Source: Rutidosis leptorrhynchoides
Lineage: Eukaryota; Streptophyta; Magnoliopsida; Asterales; Asteraceae
DNA length: 64,000 nucleotides
NCBI RefSeq assembly: GCF_046630445.1
Contig: NC_092335.1
Coordinates: 631,034,001 to 631,098,000 of the forward strand
Direction: 5' to 3'
Both the position numbers and the translations under genes were made by a program. Below are positions 1-10,640 of this stretch, in pieces. The notes beneath the pieces are model-generated. The model ran no database searches. It was not told where the DNA came from and saw only the letters and a program-made list of their open reading frames with translations. Each line of letters starts with the position of its first letter. Position 1 is the first letter of the stretch.

Positions 1-664
1 ATAACTTAATGGAAATTAAACCACAAAATTCGAATTAGGGTTTACCTCAAACATCAATGAGAAGCCTAGAGGCTAGACACACCAAGATGAACGTCAATTT
101 GGGCAAAAATCACCATCGTCTTCACCATTTGAAGCTTCCTCTCTCTAGAACTCTCCTCTCTCTCTCTCTAGAGTTTGGTTGGTGAAAATGAAGATAAGAT
201 TGAGTTTTGGATCAGATCTCAAGCCATATACACGTTCACAAGTACAAAGACCTGTTTACCCCTCTAAAGACCCCAAAAATACGTTCAAAAACGCTGCTCA
301 CACGCACACCTCGCGATCGCGAGCCTACAAATAAGAAAATACTGATCACTTGACCATATCTTACAACCGCGAGATTTCGGGTTACGACCGCGAGATTTTG
401 GGTCGCGACCGCGATATTTCGAGTCGCGACTGCGAGGTCCCAATTTCAGCACTTTTGTGAAAGTTTTTTTGGTCGTAACTTTCATACTGTAACTCCGTTT
501 TGATGAATCAAATATCATTGAAAACGTAATAATGTATACTTTCCGATGGTAAGGTTTTAGAACATTAACTCAGACTTTATTTGAGGTCCAAAAAGATACG
601 ATTACATACTTTGTAACTCAAATGACATCCAAACTAACATGTAACTGAAAAACAGGGTGTTACA
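1..664 (-). repeat. LTR fragment of a TGTAACACCC-type retrotransposon, cut by the window edge
   Basis: Read on the minus strand this begins TGTAACACCCTG at 664, a start typical of plant Ty3/gypsy LTRs, and runs off the left edge, so the other terminus is not visible. Going inward there is a repeat array at 434-310, then a TATA-like gtgtatatgg near 225, then a CT-rich leader-like tract (about 135-172). This order of U3, core promoter and 5' leader supports an LTR. No coding capacity is seen; the short open frame at 285-518 is only the translation of the repeat array. Family assignment is inferred from general LTR features. Confidence 0.55.
310..434 (-). promoter_or_regulatory. 21-bp phased dyad repeat array in the LTR fragment
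   Basis: A perfect 14-bp palindrome CTCGCGATCGCGAG lies at 310-323. Further tracts of the TCGCGACCGCGA type follow, with cores accgcg, accgcg, accgcg and actgcg starting at 366, 387, 408 and 429. The step is exactly 21 bp each time. The tract is GC-rich inside AT-rich DNA and sits about 230-355 bp inside the LTR, upstream of the TATA-like box. The regulatory role is inferred from position. Confidence 0.6.
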
Positions 665-1381
665 GATTTAATTCGACTCATTTTTAAAATAAAATAACTT
701 TATTAAAACTGAAGTTACCTAAATGCACTTTTATCTTTTTTATAGACAAGCAATTGTATTAATGAAAAAATACTAGCAAGAAGTCAGCGGATACAACAAC
801 ATCAAATGACCACGTAAAACAACTTTATCACGACAATGATCGATACTAAAGTTACCTTACAACACGATCACACACAACCCACAAAACCTAAGAACTCAAA
901 AATCCAATTTTAAGACCCAACTACGATATTACGAAACGGAACGAGAAATACGAATGGGTATAAGGTTTGGACCAATAAATGTATGAATCTTTTTAGGATT
1001 TTGACTCGGAGGATAGTATATATTCATCAAGTTGTTCTTCCTACTTCATATTTTCATGACATCGAAAACTCAAAAATCCTAGTTAATTCACTATGATATG
1101 GCGAATCCGGATATTTTAATTGCAAGGGCAAAAATAATTATGCATTAACTATGAAATATGTTGCACAAAGTTACATATTAGTATTCGTATAACAAAATAT
1201 GTGTAAACACAAAAGCAAAAGCAATACATCTAGACTTATTAGTCTAGATATCTTATTATAAGAAGGCTAAGGAAAAGGAAAAGGAAGAAGGCTAAGGATT
1301 AAAATGTACTTTACACAAACATAGGGGTTGTAAAGAATTTAGCACTATTAATATCTTTTAACAAGGATCCACCATTGTCTT
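665..1381. other. Unassigned AT-rich stretch
   Basis: No open frame or recognisable element. It holds a hairpin at 1229-1248 and a purine-rich stretch with repeated aaggctaagg and aaaggaaaagg at about 1262-1297. Probably degraded repeat DNA. Confidence 0.5.
1229..1248. repeat. Inverted repeat, 8-bp arms
   Basis: TCTAGACT and AGTCTAGA are exact inverted arms around a 4-nt spacer (tatt). No T-run follows and no gene is next to it, so no role is assigned. Confidence 0.6.
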
Positions 1382-1943
1382 TGTTAGAGTATTAGTATTA
1401 TTGGCCCGAACCAATTGCATTGTGGGCTCTGTCCGTTAGGTTTTCTAGAGTTATGTACTCTATAAATAGAGGCTAATGTAATCAATAATATTCACCGGTT
1501 CTATCTTCTTAAAAAAAAAAAAAAAAAAAAAACTCTCTTGTTTTGCAGCGTTAAAGAAGATTGTATTGCGGTAAAGTTCAAAGCCTAAGTTCTGCTCAAT
1601 CCTTAGGCAAACAGGCCACGACGTAAAAAAAAAAACGTTACGAAAAAGGAAACACAGTCAAGTAACGCAACCAATCAGCGATATCAATCAATTCGATACA
1701 ACAAATTAGAGAGAAAATTGTGTTTTTGTTTATTCTATTTATGTTTATTGTTTTCTTTCCAGTCCGTACTTTCGCGATTTCGCCGTTCGGACTGCGGGGG
1801 AGTGTTAGATGGATTATGTAGATTGGCCCAAGTCCGATTGTGGGCTTGGTCCATTAGGGTTTTTAGAGAATTAGGGTTGCGTATGTACTCTATAAATATC
1901 GTGCTATAATGAAGTTATACCTACGGGTTTACAATATTCAACA
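1382..1943 (+). mobile_element. Very small Copia-like unit with two diverged LTR-like repeats (TRIM-like or internally deleted)
   Basis: Two direct, diverged repeats start TGTTAGA at 1382 and 1803. Both have a ggcccga/ggcccaa block, gtgggct, a ccgttagg/ccattagg block and the promoter-like atgtactctataaata. The second is preceded by gcgggggag at about 1794-1802, a purine tract like those just upstream of Copia 3' LTRs, and appears to end ...ttcaaca near 1943. The interior (about 1511-1793) is non-coding and I find no PBS. The first repeat ends near a poly-A run at 1511-1530, so its 3' edge is uncertain. It could instead be two solo LTRs of related families. Confidence 0.5.
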
Positions 1944-1948
1944 GTCTT

Positions 1949-4925
1949 CTTTGAACATCTCTTTCTCATCTTCTATAAGTTTTCACCCCAAACCATTTGT
2001 AAAATCAGTTCCATTAAAATTGCAACAAAATTTCTTCTTTTATTTACACTATAAATTTCTAAACTTCTCCTTATGATCAGAGATAATAAAAGAGATGAAG
2101 AGTAAAAAAAAGATAGAGTACACATTTAATTAAAAAAATCTCCATAAATATAGTTAAAAAGGTTTGAAAATAATATTCAGTTGGACTTGGTAATAGATTG
2201 ATCAAGTGAATTTCATAATGGCAGGTGAGAGAGAGTGGAGAGAGGTGAGAAACAACAACAAGAGAGAGTGGAGAGAGGTGAGAAACAACAAATCGGGGAC
2301 TCAGAGAGATCGAGATCTTTATAGCGGTAACTATAGGACTTACAACTCGTGGTTTAGTGGACATCACTTGAAATCGTTCATGTTTTTCAACTTTACGGAA
2401 GAGTGGAAAGTGGTTGATTTATGGAGAAAATTCAAGCAATTCGGAAGTGTAAGAGACGTCTATTTGGTCAAGAAGAGGTTAAAGTTTGGCAAACGCTTTG
2501 CCTTTGTAAGATTTGAGAATGTTCCAAACGAAGAATCACTCCTCAACCGATTAAGGGACATTCGTTTCGACGGTCTAGAGATCAGAATCTTCAAAGCTCT
2601 AGAAAGGAATGCAAGCACATCCGAAAAGGAAAAACCAAGTGGACCTGATGCACATAGGGCAGCAAACTCTCCGGTAAAAGATGCCTCCCATCATGCTTAC
2701 TTGGATGGCCGCTCTTTTAACGAAGTTGACAATAACCAAAGAGCTAAGACCAGCAATGATAAAAGGGACCAAGTTAAGGGATTTGACCTGAGAAAAGTTA
2801 TCCAAGGTAAGAAATCTGACTCAAATATAAGTGCAGGTAACCAACAGGAACGGACCGTCAACATTCCAGACGAGGAGGTTAATCAAGAGTTTCTGAAAAA
2901 GGCGATAATTGAAGAGGTCAAGAAGATTGAATTCCGAGATCAATTCAGGTCAATGTGTAGAGTAGAGGGACTAGACAAATTCATTATCAAATACCTTGGA
3001 GGGTTGGATCTAATGCTTGTCTTCGAGGATAACACAACGACAATGAACATTATAGAACAAGAAAACCACTTCCTAAGAAGATGGTTAAACAATATCAGAA
3101 CTGGTGACTCCACTTATGATTCATTGGGTCGACTCACGTGGATAAGCATCATGGGTGTTCCGGTCAGATATTGGACAGAAAAAACTTTTCGCAAAATCGC
3201 CGAATGGTGGGGAAGAATCTATGATACAGAAAACTGTAACTTCACGGGTAATTAAAGTCTACTGATGGGACGAGTTTTAATCAAGGTCTGGGGCTCAAAC
3301 CTGATAAATGAAGTCATAAAACTAAAGGTTGGAAGTAAAAATTTTTATGTGAAAGTAGTTGAGGAGGTAAGAGACATCATCGAGATTGAAACGGAAGAAT
3401 CTGACATTAGTGATTGGGAAGATGAAGACGACTACTTTGAACATCTCTTTCTCATCTTCTATAAGTTCTCACCCCAAACCTTTTGTAAAATCAGTTCCAT
3501 TAAAATTGCAACAAAATTTCTTCTTTTATTCATACTATAAATTTTTAAACTTCTCCTTATGATCAGAGATAATAAAAGAGATGAAGAGTTAAAAAAGATA
3601 GAGTACACATTTAATTAAAAAAAAACTCCATAAATATAGTTAAAAAGGTTTGAAAATAATATCCAGTTGGACTTGGTAATAGATTGATCAAGTGAATTTC
3701 ATAATGGCAGGTGAGAGAGAGTGGAGAGAGGTGAGAAACAACAACAAGGGAGAGTGGAGAGAGGTGAGAAACAACAAATCGGGGACTCAGAGATCGAGAT
3801 CTTTATAGCGGTAACTATAGGACTTACAACTCGTGGTTTAGCAGACATCACTTGAAATCGTTCATGTTTTTCAACTTTTCGGAAGAGTGGAAAGTGGTTG
3901 ATTTATGGAGAAAATTCAAGCAATTCGGAAGTGTAAGAGACGTCTATTTGGTCAAGAAGAGGTTAAAGTGTGGCAAACGCTTTGCCTTTGTAAGATTTGA
4001 GAATGTTCCAAACAAAGAATCACTCCTCAACCGATTAAGGGACATTCGTTTCGACGGTCTAGAGATCAGAATCTTCAAAGCTCTAGAAAGGAATGCAAGC
4101 ACATCCGAAAAGGATAAACCAAGTGGACCTGATGCACATAGGGCAGCAAACTCTCCGGTAAAAGATGCCTCCTATCATGCTTACATGGATGGCCGCTCTT
4201 TTAACGAAGTTGACAATAACCAAAGAGCTAAGACCAGCAATGATAAAAGGGATCAACCTAAGGGATTTGACCCGAGAGAAGTTATCCAAGGTAAGAAATC
4301 TAACTCAAATATAAGTGCAGGTAACCAACAGGAACGGACCGTCAACATTCCAGACGAGGAGGTTAATCAAGAGTTTCTGAAAAGGCGATAATTGGAGAGG
4401 TCAAGAAGATTGAATTCCTAGATCAATTCAGGTCACTGTGTAGAGCAGAGGGACTAGACAAATTCGTTATCAAATACCTTGGAGGGTTGGATCTGATGCT
4501 TGTCTTCTAGGATAACACAACGACAATGAACATTATAGAACAAGAAAACCACTTCCACTTCCTAAGAAGATGGTTAAACAACATCAGAACTGGTGACTCC
4601 ACTTATGATTCATTGGGTCGACTCACGTGGATAAGCATCATGGGTGTTCCGGTCAGATATTGGACAGAAAAAACTTTTCGCAAAATCGTCGAATGGTGGG
4701 GAAGAATCTATGATACAAAAAATTGTAACTTCACGGGTTATCAAAGTCTACTGATGGGACGAGTTTTAATCAAGGTATGGGGCTCAAACCTGATAAATGA
4801 AGTCATAAAACTAAAGGTTGGAAGTAAAAATTTTTACGTGAAAGTAGTTGAGGAGGTAAGAGACATCATCGAGATTGAAATGGAAGAATCTGACATAAGT
4901 GATTGGGAAGATGACGATGACTACT
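1949..4925 (+). repeat. Direct tandem duplication, about 1.49 kb unit, of LINE 5' UTR plus ORF1
   Basis: Copy 1 is about 1949-3436 and copy 2 about 3437-4925. The offset is 1486 bp at the left end (ctttgaacatctc at 1949 and 3435; ATG at 2218 and 3704) and 1489 bp at the right end, because of small indels. At the junction, copy 1 runs into a second 5' start right after gactact, where copy 2 continues into ORF1. The shared bases at the breakpoint are only about 2 nt, which fits illegitimate or replication-based duplication. Confidence 0.9.
2218..3430 (+). pseudogene. LINE ORF1 copy 1 (RRM protein), broken and 3'-truncated
   Basis: Plant LINE ORF1 proteins bind RNA and chaperone the element transcript. 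The likely start is ATG 2218 (MAGEREW...). The frame stays open 12 nt upstream only from a GTG at 2206. An RRM-like fold spans about residues 50-125: a strand with MFFNF (RNP2-like), DLWRKFKQFGSVRDVYLV, then KRFAFVRF (RNP1-like). A later block with W-I-S-I-M-G-V-P and W-T-E-K (about residues 300-325) resembles the DUF4283-type region common in these proteins. A TAA at 3253-3255 ends the frame where copy 2 reads tat (Tyr). A short open stretch from 3265 continues the homology to the duplication junction. The N-terminus holds a direct repeat of EREWREVRNN. Confidence 0.8.
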
Positions 4926-5075
4926 CAGATGAGAAAATCAAAAGCGACGATTTTGTTTCGGATGTTGATCGGAATCTGGATGAACACGGCAAGACCAGGA
5001 CAGCCGGAAATGGCTACCATGGTAAAATCTTGGAAGACGAACAATCTGGGTGCATGGGAAACAACATGGACAACA

Positions 5076-5080
5076 GCAAT
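5076..5080. repeat. 5-bp target-site duplication (left), gcaat
   Basis: The LINE sequence reads ...acaacagcaat before the insertion and gcaatgataat after it. The 5-bp copy at 8293-8297 matches exactly, as expected for integrase-mediated insertion. Confidence 0.9.
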
Positions 5081-5997
5081 TGAAATGTCCCGTTCATATC
5101 GATTATAAACGTTTCATATTAATTGGTTTCGTTGCGAGGTTTTGACCTCTATATGAGACGTTTTTTTTAAAGACTGCATTCGATTTTTAAAACAAATCAT
5201 AACCTTTCCTTTATCAATAAAGGTTTAAAAGACATAGCGTAGATTACCAAATAATGGTAATCTAGAGTACAATGTTTATATACGACCATTACATAATGGG
5301 TTACGATAATATTTTACAAATTTTATTTTCCGAATGCAGCTTTTCTTTGAACATTATCATACAAGCATGCTGACTCCAAATCTTGTCCTTAATTTAGCAT
5401 GCAATAGCGGAAGCTCTTAATAATCACCTGAGAATAAACATACTTAAAACGTCAACAAAAATGTTGGTGAGTTATAGATTTAACCTATATATTTATCGAA
5501 TCATATTAATAGACCACAAGATTTTATTTTTCATAAATATCCATCTCATATCAGGCATTTCGCAAAAACTGCATAGAGATAAAAATCATTCATATGGTGA
5601 ACACCTGGTAACCGACATTAACAGAATGTATCTAGAATATCTCCATCATTCTGGGACTCTCATCGGACATGATAAAATTGAAGTACTAAAGCATCCGTAA
5701 CCCGGATGAGGTTTGTTAGGCCCAATAGATCTATCTTTAGGATTCGCGTCAATTAGGGTGTCTGTTCCTTAATTCTTATATTACCAGACTAAAAAGGGTG
5801 ATATTCGGTAATAATAATTCAACCATAGAATGTAGTTTCGCATACTTGTGTCTATTTTGTAAAACATTTATAAAACTGCATGTATTCTCATCCCAAAAAT
5901 ATTAAATTTTAAAAGTGGGACTATAACTCACTTTCACAGATTTTTCCTTCGTCGGGAAAATAAGACTTGGCCACGGGTCGATTCACGAACCTATAAC

Positions 5998-6000
<3 letters not shown>

Positions 6001-6093
<93 letters not shown>
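6001..6093. repeat. (TA)n microsatellite
   Basis: About 46 perfect TA units inside the solo LTR. The long minus-strand open frame over it is just repeated Tyr-Ile. Confidence 0.97.
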
Positions 6094-6095
<2 letters not shown>

Positions 6096-7800
6096 AAGTA
6101 TGATCGAAATATATTCACAACATTTTTTATTACGTTTTAACGATTTAAGTTTGTTAAGTTAGCAGTCCAACGTTAGTAATCTACAACTAGTTGTCCACAG
6201 TTAGATGTACAGAAATAAATCAATATAAATTATCTCGAATCAATCCACGATCCAGTGTAAACAAGTCTCAGGCTAGATCACAACTCAAAGTATATATATT
6301 ATTTTGAAATCAACCTCAACCCTGTATAGCTAACTCAAGCATTACTGCATATAGAGTGTCTATGGTTGTTCCCAAATAATATATATAGATGGATCGATAT
6401 GATATGTCAAAATATTGTATACGTGTCTATGGTATCCCAAGATTACATAATATATGTTAGAATACATGTATAATACGATATAAGTTAGTTAAGTTATGAT
6501 TTGTATAGATTTGTTACAAATTTCACGTAGCTACAAAAAGCAAAATTATCCAATCTTGTTTTACCCATAACTTCTTCGTTTTAAATCCGTTTTGAGTAAT
6601 TCAACTGGCTATGGTTTCATATCAAACTGTATTTTATGAAACAAAACAGAAAAAAATATAAGTTTATAGTCAGAAATATAAGTTACCCAAGTCGTTTTTG
6701 TAAGAGGTAGTCATTTTAGTCGAAAGAACGACGTCTTGATGACCATTTTGAAAAACATACTTCCACTTTGGGTTAAACATTGATTTTTGGATATAGTTTC
6801 ATGTTTATAAGAAAAATCATTTTCCCAGGAAACAAACTTCCAATTCAAAGATTAAGATAGTTTTTATTTTTCCAACACAAAACAGCCTCCGGTTTTACTA
6901 CGACGGCGTATGTCCGGTTTTACAGTGTTCTTCGTGTTTCCAGGTTTTAAATCATTAAATTAGCATATCATATAGATATAGAACATGTGTTTAGTTGATT
7001 TTAAAAAGTCAATTTAGAAGGATTAACTTTGTTTGCGAACAAGTTTAGAATTAACTAAACTATGTTATAGTGATTACAAGTTATAATCTTCGAATAAGAT
7101 AGTTTTATATATATGAATTGAATGATGTTATGAACATCATTACTACCTCAAGTTTAGTAGGTAAACCTACTGGAAGTGACAAGAAATGATCTAGCTTCAA
7201 AGGATCTTGGATGGCTTGAAAGTTCTTGAAGTAGAATCATGACACAAAAATAAGTTCAAGTAAGATTTCTACTCGAATTAAGATTGTTATAGTTATAGAA
7301 ATTGAATTAAAGTTTGAATATGAATTATACCTTGAATTAGAATGATAACCTACTGTAAATAACAGGGGTTTCTTGATCTTAGATAATTACTTGGAATGGA
7401 TTAGAAAGCTTGGAAGTAAACTTGTAAACTTTAAAGTGTTTATGAAGTGTTCTTGAGTAGTTGTTTTGTATGTTGATCTAGGTTAACTAGATTGAGCTAG
7501 ATTATGAAGAAAATGATGAAGAACACTTAGAACAATAAGAGAGGAATTGAGAGAGTAATTTGATGCATAAAAGTTGGAATGAAAATGTGTTTATGGTTAG
7601 TGAAGAAAAACGTGAATGGGCACTTGTGATACCTAGGCTCCATTAGTTTGTATTTTTGTTAGATATTTCATGCTAGATGTTAAATGATGGTTCTCACATG
7701 TTTAGGTGACACACCAAGGCTCCTAAGAGCTGATCATTGAAGTGTATATACCAATAGTATATACATTTAGAAGTTGTGTATTGTACGAGTACGAATACGG

Positions 7801-7965
7801 ATTAAATACTAGTAAATAGTGTTAGTGTAGTAAATAGTGTTTACTATAGCAATAGTTTTTTACTGTAGCAAATAGTATTTTACTGTAGGGAATAGTATTT
7901 TACTGTTGCAAATAGTATTTTACTGTAGCAAATAGTATTTTACTGTAGCAAATAGTGTTTTACTT
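7801..7965 (-). promoter_or_regulatory. 20-bp tandem repeat array in the solo LTR
   Basis: The unit tactgtagcaaatagtattt starts at 7861, 7881, 7901, 7921 and 7941 at exactly 20-bp steps with one to three changes. More degenerate units occupy 7801-7860. On the minus strand the array is about 330-490 bp into the LTR, so in U3. The ACT...AGT ends give weak dyad symmetry. Confidence 0.8.
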
Positions 7966-7992
7966 GTACATCTTTGATTTAATTGTATTTCT

Positions 7993-7997
<5 letters not shown>

Positions 7998-8070
<73 letters not shown>
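7998..8070. repeat. (AT)n microsatellite
   Basis: About 36 AT units inside the solo LTR, 30 bp from the 20-bp array. Confidence 0.97.
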
Positions 8071-8072
<2 letters not shown>

Positions 8073-8292
8073 AAAACTTACATCATAAAAAAAAATAAAA
8101 CGATTATATAATTATCACAAGTTATGACGTTCGTGAATCATCAAGCAAACGGGGTGGTCAATTGTCTACATAAAACTCATTTCAATTAATCAAGTCTTAA
8201 CAAGTTTAATTGCTTAACATGTTGGAAACATTTAATCATGTAAATATAGTTTTCATTTAATATATAAACATGGAAAAGTTCGGGTCACTACA

Positions 8293-8297
8293 GCAAT
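8293..8297. repeat. 5-bp target-site duplication (right), gcaat
   Basis: Matches 5076-5080. The LINE ORF1 reading frame resumes directly after it. Confidence 0.9.
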
Positions 8298-9217
8298 GAT
8301 AATAATGACGTCCACTCAACTCTCAAGAATACTGACAACTCAATGAATAGGAAGAAGCAATCTCCTGGAAAAAACAAAAATACAGGCGGCACATTGGGGA
8401 ATTACAATTGCAGTGACACAAGGGAAGATGACCAGGGATTAGAAAATGGGCCTAATAAAGACAGACCCAATGAAGCCCATATGAATGAGGGATGACTAGA
8501 AGTTAACTGGCCAAATTGTACACATGTGAACGTGGAGGATTATGTCGCTAACAGGACTGAGGGTAATGGTCCCTTAGCTGAGGAAGATTTAAACATAAGT
8601 GGAAGCCCAACAGATGCAATCGACAATGAAGATGGGCTAGGTGATGCTTTTAAAGATAATGTGGTCAAAGAAAAGGGGTCAAAATACACCCAAACAGATG
8701 GTGATATAATCGGCTGTGATTCAAGTGAGGTTTCAGAGGGTGTCGAGGAAAACAAACAAGATCATTTCATAAATGACGAAGATTGTGAAACTATTTCAAA
8801 AACAAACATCGATATTGATGCAGACACACTAATTGGAGATATTTGTGACGATGGGATTAAATAGAAGTTCCAATTCGAAGAAAAGTTCACACATGAGAAA
8901 AAAGCAGTAACTTTTTTTGGCACGACATTGGAAGCTGGAGGGCATCTTCAAAAATAATGCGTGCAAAGTACTTGGCAAGATCGAAACACAAGGATGAAAA
9001 GAAGAATGGCTCGAAGGCTCACAGTAACTCTAAAGGTCTGAATTCCTACAAAAGTAACAGCAACCGCAACCAATCGAATTGCCATAAAACAAAGAAGACC
9101 TGTAGCAGTGACAAATCAGAAAAAAGTGTGGAGTTAAACGAGTTCGCAAAACTCATTGGTCTTAATGTCAATCAGGTCTAATTCCTTTTATGTTTTTATC
9201 GCATTATTTATTGATTA

Positions 9218-10214
9218 ATGAAGTTTTTATCATTTGATATTCGTGGTTTCGGGTCGGGAAAAGAAAGTAAGGTTGGTGATTGTCGAAGGTTAATATCTCG
9301 GGAAAAACCAAATGTTGTAGCTCTTCAGGAAACTAAGTGCAAGACCGTAGATAAAAAATGGGTCAATATGATATGGGGATCTAACGAATTCGGGTTTATC
9401 CAGAAGCAGAAGATTGGAAAGTCTGGTGGAATGCTATTAATTTGGGACAAGAACACTTTAATAGTGGACCAGACCTTTCACGAAGAATACTTCATCGCTA
9501 TTAAAGGGAAATGTGTAAAAAGAAACGCTGAGGTGGTTATTGCAAATATCTACGGTCCTCACAATGATGCAAACAAACTGAAAATGTGGTCGAGTTTGGA
9601 GAGATTCGTAGAAGATCATGATACTTCGTTGGTCTTGTGCGATGATTTTAATGAAGTGCGAGACAAAACCGAAAGACAAAATTGTGTTTTCATCGAAAAG
9701 AGGGCAAAATGGTTCAACGACTTTATAGATAAAACCCGGATGATCAACATTCCTTTGGGTAGGAAGAAGTTTACGAGAATATGCGATAATGGAATCAAGT
9801 TTAGCAAACTTGATAGGTTCTTAGTCTCGGAAAAATTTTATAGATTATGGGACGATATTTCTTCCATCGCTCTTGAGAGGAAAATATCGGATCATTGTCT
9901 GATTGTCCTAAGGGATTGGGAAATCGACTTCGGGCCTAAACCCACCAAGGGTTTTGACGCGTGGATAGATGGGGCAGATTCAGAGCAAATCATAGTAGAA
10001 GCTTGGAATAGAAAGATCGAAGGGAGGAGATTAGATTGCATTTTTTGAAAGAAACTAAAAAAATGTCAACATTGCTCTTAAACAATGGAGTCAGGAAACG
10101 TTTGGAAAACTCGACACTGAAATAAATGATCTCAAAAATGTTGCTAAAAAGTGGGAATGTACAGCTGAAGAAAGAGTGTTATTGGATAGCGAAAGACAGA
10201 CATGGATGGACGTT
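9218..10214 (+). pseudogene. LINE ORF2 N-terminal endonuclease fragment
   Basis: ORF2 of L1-type LINEs nicks target DNA and primes reverse transcription. The visible part is an exonuclease-endonuclease-phosphatase fold. It starts MKFLSFDIRGFG (usual form N-x-R-G; here D replaces the usual metal-site Asn). VVALQETK follows with the catalytic Glu, then IANIYGPH, LVLCDDFNEV (usual form GDFN; here CDDFN) and KISDHCLI with the terminal His. The frame is open to 10048. A frameshift near 10040 is followed by homologous coding in another frame (KQWSQETFG, then a helical segment) up to 10214, where the Athila-1 LTR begins. No RT domain is present in the window. It starts 36 nt after the ORF1 remnant. 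Confidence 0.85.
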
Positions 10215-10427
10215 TGATCGTTCCTTAATTGTCACGATTAATTCTAACTAATTACGCAAAATTAACGTTACGCAAGTGAACAAGGAGATACTTTTATGGA
10301 GCTTTATGTGTTTACAGGTATTAAAGGTGTTGGCGCAAAAGATCGTGCAAAAATGGCGTTTTGAGTGAAAGACAGTGGAAGATGGACATGATTTGGAAGC
10401 AAAAACAGGAGCAGCTGAATTAACAAA

Positions 10428-10568
10428 GGCGTAATTTACGCCTGATCTGGCGTAAATTACGCCAGTACACAGATGCCTCTCAGAACAGAAATCACTTGGA
10501 GCCGTAAAAATACGCTGAGCAGAAATAACAAAGGCCTAATTTACGCCCAGACTGGCGTAAATTACGCC
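10428..10568 (+). promoter_or_regulatory. GGCGTAAATTACGCC dyad array in Athila-1 U3
   Basis: The 15-mer has 7-bp inverted arms around one central base. Copies lie at 10428-10442, 10449-10463, 10533-10547 (one change) and 10554-10568, with a degenerate copy at about 10501-10515. Pairs are exactly 21 bp apart. Each pair has the form CAAA, 15-mer, 6-nt spacer, 15-mer, AGT. It lies about 213-354 bp inside the LTR and 63 bp upstream of the TATA-like box. Binding-site function is inferred. Confidence 0.8.
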
Positions 10569-10630
10569 AGTACAAAATTCCAGAATCCGGGAAAAACGAA
10601 AATTAGCTTTTGGATAGAATTTCTTAACCC

Positions 10631-10640
10631 CTATTTAAGG
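10631..10640 (+). promoter_or_regulatory. TATA-like box of the Athila-1 LTR
   Basis: ctatttaagg follows the dyad array and precedes a pyrimidine/A-rich leader (ctaaaaacaccaaaaatc), the usual U3/R arrangement. The transcription start is not determinable here. Confidence 0.5.

Larger units (their letters stand above)
5081..8292 (-). mobile_element. Solo LTR (3212 bp) of a long-LTR retrotransposon
   Basis: Bounded by tgaaatgtcc at 5081 and ...gggtcactaca at 8292, with a gcaat TSD on both sides. On the minus strand it runs TGTAGTGACCC...GGACATTTCA. No internal domain, PBS or purine tract lies inside. It is related to the 3755-bp LTR at 37802-41556. Both share the end block cgtttataatcgatatg and a block near caccctaattgacgcgaatcctaaagatagatct. 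In this copy that block is at about 5722-5765 as its reverse complement. A solo LTR arises by recombination between the two LTRs of a full element. The small frames inside are chance. Confidence 0.9.
3704..9181 (+). pseudogene. LINE ORF1 copy 2, frameshifted and split by a solo LTR
   Basis: This is the same protein as copy 1. The start at 3704 is lost by a 2-nt deletion near 3790 relative to copy 1. Open pieces are 3852-4391 (RRM with RNP1 KRFAFVRF), a 1-nt deletion near 4383, a stop at 4508-4510 where copy 1 has gag (Glu), and 4526-5080 (DUF4283-like part, then an acidic tail with EEVRDIIEIE). After the inserted LTR the same frame resumes at 8298: 8298-8492, a stop, then an acidic stretch at 8526-8864. 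After another frameshift, a Lys/Ser/Asn-rich tail at 8957-9181 ends just before ORF2. The join across 5080/8298 is in frame once the LTR and one TSD copy are ignored, which confirms one ancestral gene. Confidence 0.8.
1949..10214 (+). mobile_element. Decayed L1-type LINE, 5' part, interrupted and truncated
   Basis: Order on the plus strand: a 5' UTR-like segment, ORF1 with an RRM-like nucleic-acid-binding domain, then ORF2 beginning with an apurinic-type endonuclease. This is the normal order of plant L1-clade LINEs. ORF1 is tandemly duplicated in its 5' part, the second copy is split by a solo LTR, and ORF2 is cut after the endonuclease by the Athila-1 LTR at 10215. No reverse transcriptase or poly-A tail is seen; they may lie beyond Athila-1, outside the window. 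Frameshifts and stops in every ORF show it is dead. Confidence 0.85.

Noticed and set aside
5921-6118. 65-codon frame of repeated Tyr-Ile
   Set aside because: Product of the (TA)n microsatellite.
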